From an uncultured Saprospiraceae bacterium (GTDB lineage Bacteria; Bacteroidota; Bacteroidia; Chitinophagales; Saprospiraceae): DNA of 5,995 nt. Every line of letters starts with the position of its first letter. Position 1 is the stretch's first letter. The DNA is taken from NCBI GenBank assembly GCA_937921525.1, contig CAKZUM010000708.1:1-5995 (forward strand). The letters are read 5' to 3'. Both the position numbers and the translations under genes were made by a program. The notes under the pieces were generated by a model. That model worked only from the letters and a program-made list of their open reading frames with translations. It was not told where the DNA came from and searched no databases. Below are positions 1 to 4,716 of this stretch, piece by piece.

Positions 1-501
1 CATATGATCAACAATGCAGGTATTGGACAAGGCTTATTTTTCTTTGACCAGATTACAGATGAGCATTGGCATAAAACAATTGCTGTTAATCAAACAGGAG
101 TATTTTACTGTATGCGGGCTGCATTGAAGGTGATGAAAGAACAGCGAAAAGGGACAATCATTAATACTGCCTCCGCTGCAGGAATTGGGGCAGCCTCTAG
201 AATGGGGGCTTATGCGGCAAGTAAACATGCGGTAGTGGGCATGACGAAAACGGCTGCGGTAGAGTATGGAAAGTATGGTATCCGAGTTAATGCTATTTGT
301 CCAACGGTCATTGAAACTCCTATGGGCGATAGCTATTTGGCGGATAATACAGACTTAAAAGAAATGATGCGCCAATCTGTACCAATGAAACGATTTGGAG
401 CACCAGAGGAAGTGGCTCGGACAATTTGTTGGCTTTGCAGCGAAGATGCTAGTTATTTAAATGGTGTCGCGCTGCCAATAGACGGTGGGTCAACTGCCTA
501 A
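1..501 (+). CDS. SDR family NAD(P)-dependent oxidoreductase, N-terminus cut by window edge
   Basis: C-terminal about two thirds of a classical short-chain dehydrogenase/reductase. The frame is open to base 1, so the ATG at 4 is internal; about 85 residues with the Rossmann TGxxxGxG motif lie outside the window. Numbered from that Met: the NNAG motif is at 3-6, the structural/catalytic Asn at 29, Ser57, and the YxxxK pair Tyr70/Lys74, so the active-site tetrad is complete. The usual PG after the NAI motif is replaced by Cys-Pro at 99-100. The C-terminal IDGG motif is at 159-162. Such enzymes oxidise or reduce an alcohol/ketone in the cytoplasm; cofactor preference cannot be read because the N-terminal part is missing. 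It resembles the glucose-1-dehydrogenase / 3-oxoacyl-ACP-reductase-like branch, but the substrate is not predictable. A second SDR starts 104 bp downstream on the same strand, so co-transcription is possible. Confidence 0.93.
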   Translation, partial: HMINNAGIGQGLFFFDQITDEHWHKTIAVNQTGVFYCMRAALKVMKEQRKGTIINTASAAGIGAASRMGAYAASKHAVVGMTKTAAVEYGKYGIRVNAICPTVIETPMGDSYLADNTDLKEMMRQSVPMKRFGAPEEVARTICWLCSEDASYLNGVALPIDGGSTA

Positions 502-529
502 AAAGAGGCGATAACAGGAAGTAGATAGT

Positions 530-585
530 TGTCTAAATACGCATCATTCAACCTGCCTGACGCAGACAGATTGAATGATGTCTTA
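530..585 (+). repeat. Short dispersed repeat element with hairpin, copy 1 (56 bp)
   Basis: Intergenic element between the two SDR genes. It begins with TGTCTAAATACGCAT (530-544) and ends with TTGAATGATGTCTTA (571-585). Both ends recur at 2493-2507 (identical) and 2668-2682 (one difference), so this is one of two copies in the window. Within it, arms 542-551 and 571-580 are perfect 10-bp reverse complements. The stem continues inward with two mismatches (553-555/567-569 and 557-559/563-565) to a 3-nt loop. No T-run follows, so it is not an obvious terminator. A structured RNA segment or a miniature mobile repeat is possible; function unknown. Confidence 0.65.
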
Positions 586-605
586 ATCACAATTAAATTA
601 AACGT

Positions 606-1379
606 ATGTCTAAAATGATAGAAAATCTATTCAACTTAAAAGGAAAAGTGGCATTAGTTACTGGCGGATCAAAAGGCATAGGCGCCATGATTACAAGAGG
701 ATTAGTAGAGTCTGGTGTAAAGGTCTATATCAGCTCTAGGTCTGAAGAAAGTTGTAATGATTATGCGAGAGAAATGAACGAAATTGGAGAATGTGTCGCT
801 TTACCAATGGATTTAATTGGAACAGAAAACATCGAGGCTTTAGCTAAAGAATTGAGTAATCGAGAGAAGCAATTAGATATTTTAGTCAATAACTCAGGTG
901 CAACTTGGGGGGCACCCATTGAAACTTTTCCAGAAAAAGGATGGGATAAAATAATGGATTTAAATGTGAAGTCCGTTTTCTTTTTGACTAAAAGTTTATT
1001 GCCTTTATTAGAAGCAGGAGGTACAGCAGCAGATCCAAGTAGGGTGATTAATATTAGTTCTATCGCTGGATTTGTGCATGGCGGTTTACCAACAGTTTCT
1101 TACAATACCAGCAAAGCTGCTGTGAATCATTTAACAAGAATTTTAGCCAAGGAATTAGCTCCTAAGAAAATAACCGTTAATGCGATTGCACCAGGTTTCT
1201 TTCCTAGTAAAATGACGGCGCATTTTGATATGGAAAAGAATGCGGAAATGGCACCTTTAAAAAGAGTAGGTCAGCCAACGGATGTGGCAGGACTTACTAT
1301 CTTTTTATGTGCGCAATCAGGTAGTTTTATGACAGGGAATGTTATTCCTTTGGATGGGGGGATGTTGATACAGATTTAA
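606..1379 (+). CDS. RhlG-like SDR family oxidoreductase (3-oxoacyl reductase type)
   Basis: Complete 257-residue classical SDR. The Rossmann motif TGGSKGIG is at 19-26, Ser-Arg at 44-45 after the second beta strand (suggesting NADP(H) preference), and NNSG at 95-98. The catalytic residues are Asn120, Ser152, Tyr166 and Lys170. The PG motif is at 196-197 and the C-terminal LDGG at 249-252. The overall pattern, including the xxWGAP segment after NNSG, the FPSKMT motif after PG and the MTGNVIPLDGG end, matches my recollection of the RhlG subfamily of beta-ketoacyl reductases. These reduce 3-oxoacyl thioesters or related ketones in the cytoplasm; RhlG itself has been linked to rhamnolipid/PHA precursor supply in Pseudomonas. 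The exact substrate here is unknown. The start is the ATG at 606, preceded by an A/T-rich stretch without a Shine-Dalgarno, normal for Bacteroidota; an in-frame ATG at 615 is the alternative. Gene A follows 231 bp later after a probable terminator. Confidence 0.95.
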   Translation: MSKMIENLFNLKGKVALVTGGSKGIGAMITRGLVESGVKVYISSRSEESCNDYAREMNEIGECVALPMDLIGTENIEALAKELSNREKQLDILVNNSGATWGAPIETFPEKGWDKIMDLNVKSVFFLTKSLLPLLEAGGTAADPSRVINISSIAGFVHGGLPTVSYNTSKAAVNHLTRILAKELAPKKITVNAIAPGFFPSKMTAHFDMEKNAEMAPLKRVGQPTDVAGLTIFLCAQSGSFMTGNVIPLDGGMLIQI

Positions 1380-1394
1380 AAATATAGAAGTCAG

Positions 1395-1422
1395 AAAACA
1401 GACTGCTTCGCTGTCAGATTTT
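1395..1422 (+). terminator. Possible intrinsic terminator after the SDR genes
   Basis: Starting about 15 bp after the stop codon, GAC-t-GC and GC-t-GTC (1401-1406 and 1410-1415) form a small stem around loop TTC with one T-T mismatch. It extends weakly outward by a C-G pair and an A-run (1396-1398) against a T-run (1419-1422). An A-run, stem and T-run in this order is terminator-like, but the stem is imperfect and the T-run short. Confidence 0.35.
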
Positions 1423-1486
1423 ATAAGTATTCTCGACCTGCTCGTTCATGGCATCAGGCAGGTGGATTCCTATTTACTCATCCCCT

Positions 1487-1521
1487 TGTAACTCATCTGT
1501 AACTTCCATTCTTCATCTTTG
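1487..1521 (+). promoter_or_regulatory. TGTAAC-repeat promoter of gene A
   Basis: Two TGTAAC hexamers (1487-1492, 1498-1503) stand 11 bp apart. After 10 bp follows CATCTTTG (1514-1521), one base off the Bacteroidota -7 consensus TAnnTTTG. The same 35-bp block recurs at 2389-2423 before gene B with identical spacing and 26 of 35 bases identical. The gap from TTG to the -7-like box is shorter than the usual -33/-7 spacing, so the hexamers may be activator or repressor half-sites on one DNA face rather than the -33 element. Transcription would start about 80-85 bp before the gene A start. Confidence 0.55.
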
Positions 1522-1538
1522 TAGTATCATTTAAAATA

Positions 1539-1597
1539 AGGGAGTAGGCAATAAATAAAGTACCCGTTATGGCGCAGTTATTTTTTTCCTAGTCCCT
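1539..1597 (+). promoter_or_regulatory. 5'-leader hairpin of gene A
   Basis: The arms AGGGAGTAGG (1539-1548) and CCTAGTCCCT (1588-1597) pair at 9 of 10 positions. The stem continues inward by AA/TT and AAATAA/TTATTT (1553-1558/1578-1583) with two single mismatches, leaving a 19-nt loop. It ends 13 nt before the gene A ATG, so in an mRNA from the upstream promoter it would sit directly in front of the translation start. It could influence initiation or mRNA stability. A T7 run (1581-1587) lies inside the 3' arm, so this is not a standard terminator. Confidence 0.45.
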
Positions 1598-1610
1598 AAT
1601 AATCTTTATT

Positions 1611-2393
1611 ATGGCTACTACTAAGAAAAATAAGTCTTTAAAAAATACGGTAAAAACAATAGTAACAAAAGCTAATAAGTACCGCCCAGAAGTATTAAAG
1701 TCCTCTGAGCAACTCGTGGATAATACTTTAGCTACTGGAGAAAAAGTACAAGATGTAATGGAAAAGGCACTTCAAAATGGAGTGACTATTTTAGGGAAAC
1801 AACAAGAGTTAACATTAGACACTATCGAGACGCTTGTTGGTCAATATAGAAATACGAATGACCGATTTAAGCAATTAATCGGTTGGAATAAAAGAGTGCG
1901 TACTATTCAGATTCCATTCAAAAAGCAGACTCAAGAAGTTTTTGCAACTGCACAAAAAATGGTGCAAGAAGTGGTAGATAAAGCAGATACTATTTTACCT
2001 AAATTACCTACCAAAAAAGTAAGTACGCCTAAGTCCACTACAAAAAGAAAAGCTAAAAAGACCGTTCAAACTGTCAAAACATCTAAGCTTAACAAAAGCA
2101 AAAAAACAGTTTCTAAAAAAGATTTAACCATCATTGAAGGTATTGGTCCAAAAATCGCTAGTATCCTTCAAAAAGCTGGTATTTGGTCTTTTGAGCAATT
2201 AGCAAAGGCAGATACTACTACCTTAAAAGCGATTTTATCTAAGGCAGGTGGTCGATATAAAAGTTACGACCCATCAAACTGGGCACAGCAAGCAGAATTG
2301 GCAGCAGCAGGGAAATGGGAGGTGTTAGCAGTTTGGAAAAAGAGATTGAAAGGGGGGAAAACTACAACTACATCAAAGGTGGTCATTCTGTAA
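1611..2393 (+). CDS. Gene A: phasin-like helical protein with basic linker and C-terminal HHH domain
   Basis: Predicted 260-residue, Lys-rich, soluble protein with no signal peptide or membrane segment. Residues 1-20 are a basic N-terminus. Residues about 21-128 are predicted amphipathic helices and contain a 50-residue module (42-91, Gly43 to Gly91 with Lys63-Gln64-Gln65, Asp70-Thr71 and Gln78) that aligns without gaps to genes B and C. Residues 129-170 are a Lys/Thr/Ser/Pro-rich linker. From 171 to about 247 lies a helix-hairpin-helix domain with GIGPK at 177-181 and a GGRYKSYDP stretch at 213-221. From memory, the same domain is a C-terminal extension on other Bacteroidota proteins such as L21. 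HHH domains usually bind DNA backbone non-specifically. The function is not established; a granule- or nucleoid-associated structural protein is the best inference. The ATG at 1611 is preceded by an A/T-rich, SD-less context. The stop codon lies inside the first TGTAAC of the gene B promoter. Confidence 0.9.
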   Translation: MATTKKNKSLKNTVKTIVTKANKYRPEVLKSSEQLVDNTLATGEKVQDVMEKALQNGVTILGKQQELTLDTIETLVGQYRNTNDRFKQLIGWNKRVRTIQIPFKKQTQEVFATAQKMVQEVVDKADTILPKLPTKKVSTPKSTTKRKAKKTVQTVKTSKLNKSKKTVSKKDLTIIEGIGPKIASILQKAGIWSFEQLAKADTTTLKAILSKAGGRYKSYDPSNWAQQAELAAAGKWEVLAVWKKRLKGGKTTTTSKVVIL

Positions 2394-2423
2394 CTCATTT
2401 GTAACAGGCTATATCTATCTTTG
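2389..2423 (+). promoter_or_regulatory. TGTAAC-repeat promoter of gene B, overlapping the gene A stop
   Basis: TGTAAC hexamers at 2389-2394 and 2400-2405 (11-bp period) are followed after 10 bp by TATCTTTG (2416-2423), a perfect match to the Bacteroidota -7 consensus TAnnTTTG. Spacing equals that of the block at 1487-1521. The gene A TAA (2391-2393) lies within the first hexamer. A start site near 2430 would give a leader of about 380 nt that is mostly the inverted-repeat element at 2448-2737. Confidence 0.6.
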
Positions 2424-2447
2424 TATTGTTAATCAAGCTGCACGTTT

Positions 2448-2737
2448 CATCGGACTACTGGAAGTGGAATGTCGTCAACTTAAGGAACTAGATGTCTAAA
2501 TACGCATAATTGAACGCGGATTTAAATGATTTTATAGGTCGCCTGTATTAGATGTGTTCAGTAGGTCGAGAGCGTGACGTACTTGTATGGTGGCTTTCAA
2601 CTGTCAACATCCTTCACGACCTACAAAAATCCAAAAAAAATCCGTGTAGCTACGGAGTAGCTCAGCGTTGAATTATGTCTTATAAGCCGCCTAGTTTTTT
2701 CTTAAATTGACGACATTCCACTGCAAGTGATCCGATG
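2448..2737. repeat. 290-bp imperfect inverted-repeat element (MITE-like or structured RNA)
   Basis: This fills most of the 416-bp gap between genes A and B, which has no coding region. The outer arms 2448-2484 and 2701-2737 are 37-bp inverted repeats with 32 positions matching, including an uninterrupted 16-bp block. Pairing continues inward: AACTAG/CTAGTT (2486-2491/2691-2696), a 13-bp stem with one mismatch (2505-2517/2665-2677), CGGATTT/AAATCCG (2517-2523/2638-2644), GTAGGTCG/CGACCTAC (2561-2568/2617-2624), and a side hairpin AGCTAC-GGA-GTAGCT (2648-2662). A second TAGGTCG at 2535-2541 could compete for the 2617 arm. The outer boundaries end in CATCGGA / reverse complement TCCGATG. I see no clear target-site duplication and no transposase. 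It may be a non-autonomous element inserted in the leader or a large folded RNA. Confidence 0.75.
2493..2682 (+). repeat. Second copy of the TGTCTAAATACGCAT element (190 bp), nested in the large inverted repeat
   Basis: It starts with the same 15 bases as the element at 530 and ends with TTGAATTATGTCTTA (2668-2682), which differs by one base from the end of that copy. The two copies share orientation and both pair a CAT(A/C)ATT-type left arm with an AAT(T/G)ATG-type right arm. Here about 130 extra bases with their own stems sit between the ends. This suggests a repeat family with conserved termini and variable interior. Confidence 0.6.
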
Positions 2738-2809
2738 AATAAATTTACCGCCTCAACTTTATTTTACACTCAAATAACTTCAATAATTATTATCTTAATT
2801 TTAAATAAA

Positions 2810-3367
2810 ATGGCAACTAAGAAAAATCAAAAATCAGTAGTTCAACAGAACATGAAAAAAATTGCTAATACGGCTAAATATATTAATACTCAAGTAGCTG
2901 GTACGGTTGAAGAACTGATTGAAGATGCTAAACTTAATACTAAGGAAGTAAGAAAAATAACTTCCTCATCTGTGAAAGAATTACAGTTTAAGAATAGCTT
3001 GGGTAAAGTGATGGCTACTACCAAGAAGGTGAATAATCGAGTGGCAAAAACGGCCACAGAAGTAGTAAGCGATGTAGTGACTACTACAAAGAAAAATATC
3101 CAAAGCATAGATATTAAAGAAAATATAGAGCAAATCAAATCGACTGCAATCAAAGCAAATGATATTGCTTTAAGTGCAACAGAAAATGTTGTTAATTCAG
3201 CAGTGAAGAACGGAACGGAATTGCAAAACATCACGGATAAAGCAATTAAAGGCGGTTTATCTATAGCAGCGAGACAACAAGACATGATCTTTAATACACT
3301 AGACACGATCAAAGGACAAATCCTTCATTCGGCAGATAGACTTCAAAATATTTTTAGCAAGAATTAA
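2810..3367 (+). CDS. Gene B: small phasin-like helical protein without HHH domain
   Basis: Predicted 185-residue, Lys/Thr/Asn-rich, all-helical protein with no signal peptide. The C-terminal module (134-183) aligns without gaps to gene A 42-91, with matching Gly135, Lys144-Ala145, Arg155-Gln156-Gln157, Thr163, Thr166 and Gly169-Gln170. Residues about 73-98 and 115-140 resemble each other (K-x-N ... A-T-E-x-V-V), suggesting internal duplication of a helical unit. The protein stops right after the module, so it lacks the basic tail and HHH domain of its neighbours; nothing resembling an HHH follows in the DNA. I chose the ATG at 2810 because it gives the same Met-Ala-(Thr)-Lys-Lys start as A and C. 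A longer reading from 2735 begins inside the inverted repeat and adds a spurious Ile/Leu-rich stretch. It may be a structural or granule-surface partner of A and C; function unproven. Confidence 0.85.
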   Translation: MATKKNQKSVVQQNMKKIANTAKYINTQVAGTVEELIEDAKLNTKEVRKITSSSVKELQFKNSLGKVMATTKKVNNRVAKTATEVVSDVVTTTKKNIQSIDIKENIEQIKSTAIKANDIALSATENVVNSAVKNGTELQNITDKAIKGGLSIAARQQDMIFNTLDTIKGQILHSADRLQNIFSKN

Positions 3368-3375
3368 AGGCAAAC

Positions 3376-3398
3376 TGTAACAAGAAGGTACATGTTTG
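3376..3398 (+). promoter_or_regulatory. Possible promoter of gene C (single TGTAAC + CATGTTTG)
   Basis: TGTAAC at 3376-3381, just after the gene B stop, is followed after 9 bp by CATGTTTG (3391-3398), which fits TAnnTTTG except for the first base. This is a reduced version of the blocks before genes A and B; no second hexamer stands 11 bp upstream. The position, right after the previous gene, mirrors the A-B junction. Weaker than the other two. Confidence 0.35.
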
Positions 3399-3461
3399 AG
3401 GGAAGGTTGTAATGGTTTTCCCTCCTCTTGGTAACGAGGAGATAATAAATGTACGTTCTTG
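3381..3461 (+). promoter_or_regulatory. Branched RNA-like structure in the gene B-C intergenic region
   Basis: The outer stem pairs 3381-3393 with 3449-3461 (12 of 13 pairs). It encloses GAGGGAA/TTCCCTC (3398-3404/3418-3424) and CTCCTC/GAGGAG (3422-3427/3436-3441). The two inner stems overlap at 3422-3424, so they cannot both form fully and may be alternative folds. This could be a terminator/antiterminator-like switch or a branched protein-binding RNA; a T7 run begins at 3471. Confidence 0.5.
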
Positions 3462-3470
3462 GGTAGCTTA

Positions 3471-3548
3471 TTTTTTTCTTAGTTTTCTCTTGAAAGCGGG
3501 AGTATTGTTGATACTATGACCGATTTCAAGAGGAAAATAAGGGAAAAA
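3471..3548 (+). promoter_or_regulatory. Long leader hairpin upstream of gene C
   Basis: CTCTTGAAA (3487-3495) pairs perfectly with TTTCAAGAG (3524-3532). With single bulged G residues the stem extends outward through TTTT/AAAA and CTTA/TAAG, then two G-U pairs and T5/A5, to about 24 pairs. The apex holds AGTAT-TGTTG-ATACT (3501-3515). It ends about 106 nt before the gene C ATG. It may also act as a terminator for gene B or as an RNase/protein site; no T-run follows its 3' arm. Confidence 0.5.
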
Positions 3549-3654
3549 GAAACAGCCAAGAGTGTATAGTTATTATTTCGTCGTTACTTGTTCTCCATCT
3601 CAAAAATTAAGTTCTTTGAGCCATCCAATCTTCAAAGAACCAAACATTAAAGTA

Positions 3655-4560
3655 ATGGCTAAGAAAAAAAGCACAACTAAAAGAAAAGAAGCGGCTAAAA
3701 AAGCAGCGGCTAGTTTGGACCAAAATATATTAAAAGCCTCTGAGGCAATCCTTACCGTGTCTATGGAAGTTGGAAAAAAATGGCACAACCTAATCAAACA
3801 AACTATTACGGTGACGGAGCCAATGAGAGAAAAACAAATTGATATGTTTTTCGATACTACGGAGGCAGTCGTTACTCAAGTAGAGGAAGGAGCGGAAAAA
3901 TTCAAAGACCTTTTAGGTATTGAAGAGCCGATTGGTGATATTGTGAAAAAGAGATTTAATACGGAAAAGATCAGCACGAAATTACAAAAGAATGCTAGCA
4001 AGTTAGTTTCCATAGTTGCATCAAGTGGATTGAAGGAAAAAATCGAGCAAGGAGCTGTTAAACTAAAGATGGAAGTTTCCGAAAGATTCAATGCAGTCGA
4101 AGGGAAAGTGGCTAAAAAAGCGCCGAAAAAGACAAAAGGAAAAGCAAAAAAAGCTACTTCTGGAGCAGCAAAATCTACTACTAAAAAAACTAGAAAAGTA
4201 GTTGCTAAAAAGGCGGCACCAAAAAAAGCGGTTGCTAAAAAGACAGTTGCAAAGAAAACGACACCGAAAAAAACAAGGACTAAAAAGGTAGTCGCTAGAA
4301 AGGCAAGTTCTGTAAAAGATGACTTAACAAAAATTTACGGCATTGGCCCAAAAATGGAAAAAATCCTTAATGCTAAAGGCTATCTAACCTATGCTGACTT
4401 AAAGGCCGTTTCTGCTAAAGATTTGCAGGCAATTATCAATGAATCAGGAGGAGCGTATAAGTCTTACAAAGCAGGAAAATGGATTAGACAAGCATCTATT
4501 GCTAGCAAAGGAGACTTCAAAAAGTTGACAGAATGGATTAATGCGAATGTTAAAAAGTAA
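3655..4560 (+). CDS. Gene C: phasin-like protein with histone-H1-like tail and HHH domain
   Basis: Predicted 301-residue, extremely Lys-rich cytoplasmic protein. Residues 1-20 are a basic Lys/Ala start. Residues about 21-150 are amphipathic helices including the shared module (39-88; Gly40, Lys60-Gln61, Asp67-Thr68, Phe83-Lys84, Gly88) that aligns gap-free with gene A. Residues 151-218 are a low-complexity AKK/PKK-type tail like bacterial histone H1-like proteins and the C-terminus of PhaF-type phasins. Residues 222-301 form the HHH domain (GIGPK 229-233, GGAYKSY 265-271), collinear with gene A. The tail and HHH both suggest DNA or RNA binding; the helical part may contact a surface or self-associate. 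The ATG at 3655 is chosen because it gives the Met-Ala-Lys-Lys start of the family; a GTG at 3562 would add 31 unrelated residues. Function inferred, not demonstrated. Confidence 0.9.
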   Translation: MAKKKSTTKRKEAAKKAAASLDQNILKASEAILTVSMEVGKKWHNLIKQTITVTEPMREKQIDMFFDTTEAVVTQVEEGAEKFKDLLGIEEPIGDIVKKRFNTEKISTKLQKNASKLVSIVASSGLKEKIEQGAVKLKMEVSERFNAVEGKVAKKAPKKTKGKAKKATSGAAKSTTKKTRKVVAKKAAPKKAVAKKTVAKKTTPKKTRTKKVVARKASSVKDDLTKIYGIGPKMEKILNAKGYLTYADLKAVSAKDLQAIINESGGAYKSYKAGKWIRQASIASKGDFKKLTEWINANVKK

Positions 4561-4610
4561 CGTTTTATAGACATTCTCCATTCAGAATTAAGTCTATTAT
4601 TTAAAACAAC

Positions 4611-4650
4611 AGCGGGCTTGAAGAGTAATTCTCCAAGCCCGCTTTATGTT
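4611..4650. terminator. Probable bidirectional terminator between gene C and the hydrolase
   Basis: AGCGGGCTTG (4611-4620) and CAAGCCCGCT (4634-4643) form a perfect, GC-rich 10-bp stem. A further GAG/CTC pairing lies inside, around loop TAATT. TTTATGTT follows on the + strand and GTTGTTTTAA on the - strand. It sits between convergent genes ending at 4560 (+) and 4717 (-), the expected place for a shared terminator. Confidence 0.75.
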
Positions 4651-4670
4651 ATGTAGATTGTTCTGCTTCC

Positions 4671-4703
4671 AGACTTGCCAAGTTTTAAAAACTTGGCAAG
4701 TCT
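4671..4703. repeat. Perfect 33-bp palindrome between convergent genes
   Basis: AGACTTGCCAAGTTTT (4671-4686) is the exact reverse complement of 4688-4703, with a single A at the centre. In RNA from either strand it would form a strong hairpin. It lies 13 bp beyond the hydrolase stop and could be a second terminator for that gene, or a REP-like intergenic palindrome. I recall similar AACTTGGCAAGT palindromes in Bacteroidota intergenic regions, not checked here. Confidence 0.7.
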
Positions 4704-4716
4704 CGTAATTTATAAT

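Noticed and set aside
1436..1463. Hairpin ACCTGC/GCAGGT downstream of the RhlG-like gene
   Set aside because: Only 6 bp with a 16-nt loop and no T-run; too weak to list as a feature.
2448..2737. Retron-type msr/msd RNA
   Set aside because: Inverted repeats flank a folded region, but no reverse transcriptase lies nearby; the adjacent genes encode helical Lys-rich proteins.
2448..2737. Complete insertion sequence
   Set aside because: No transposase reading frame inside, and no clear target-site duplication at the arm ends.
2735..2809. In-frame ATG at 2735 extending gene B by 25 residues with an Ile/Leu-rich, membrane-like stretch
   Set aside because: The start lies in the inverted-repeat arm and the extension is unlike A and C. 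The ATG at 2810 gives the family-type Met-Ala-Thr-Lys-Lys start.
2890..3312. 140-codon antisense reading frame within gene B, and similar ones within gene C
   Set aside because: They are fully antisense to convincing coding sequence, with Ser/Leu/Phe-rich composition expected from the reverse of Lys/Ala/Thr codons and no recognisable motif.
3562..3654. GTG start at 3562 for gene C
   Set aside because: It adds 31 residues unlike the paralogues. The ATG at 3655 starts the Met-Ala-Lys-Lys family N-terminus.
4105..4308. CRISPR-like or tandem DNA repeat in the AKK-rich segment of gene C
   Set aside because: The repetition is at the protein level (Lys/Ala/Pro/Thr codons) with irregular period and no spacers. 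It is a low-complexity coding region.
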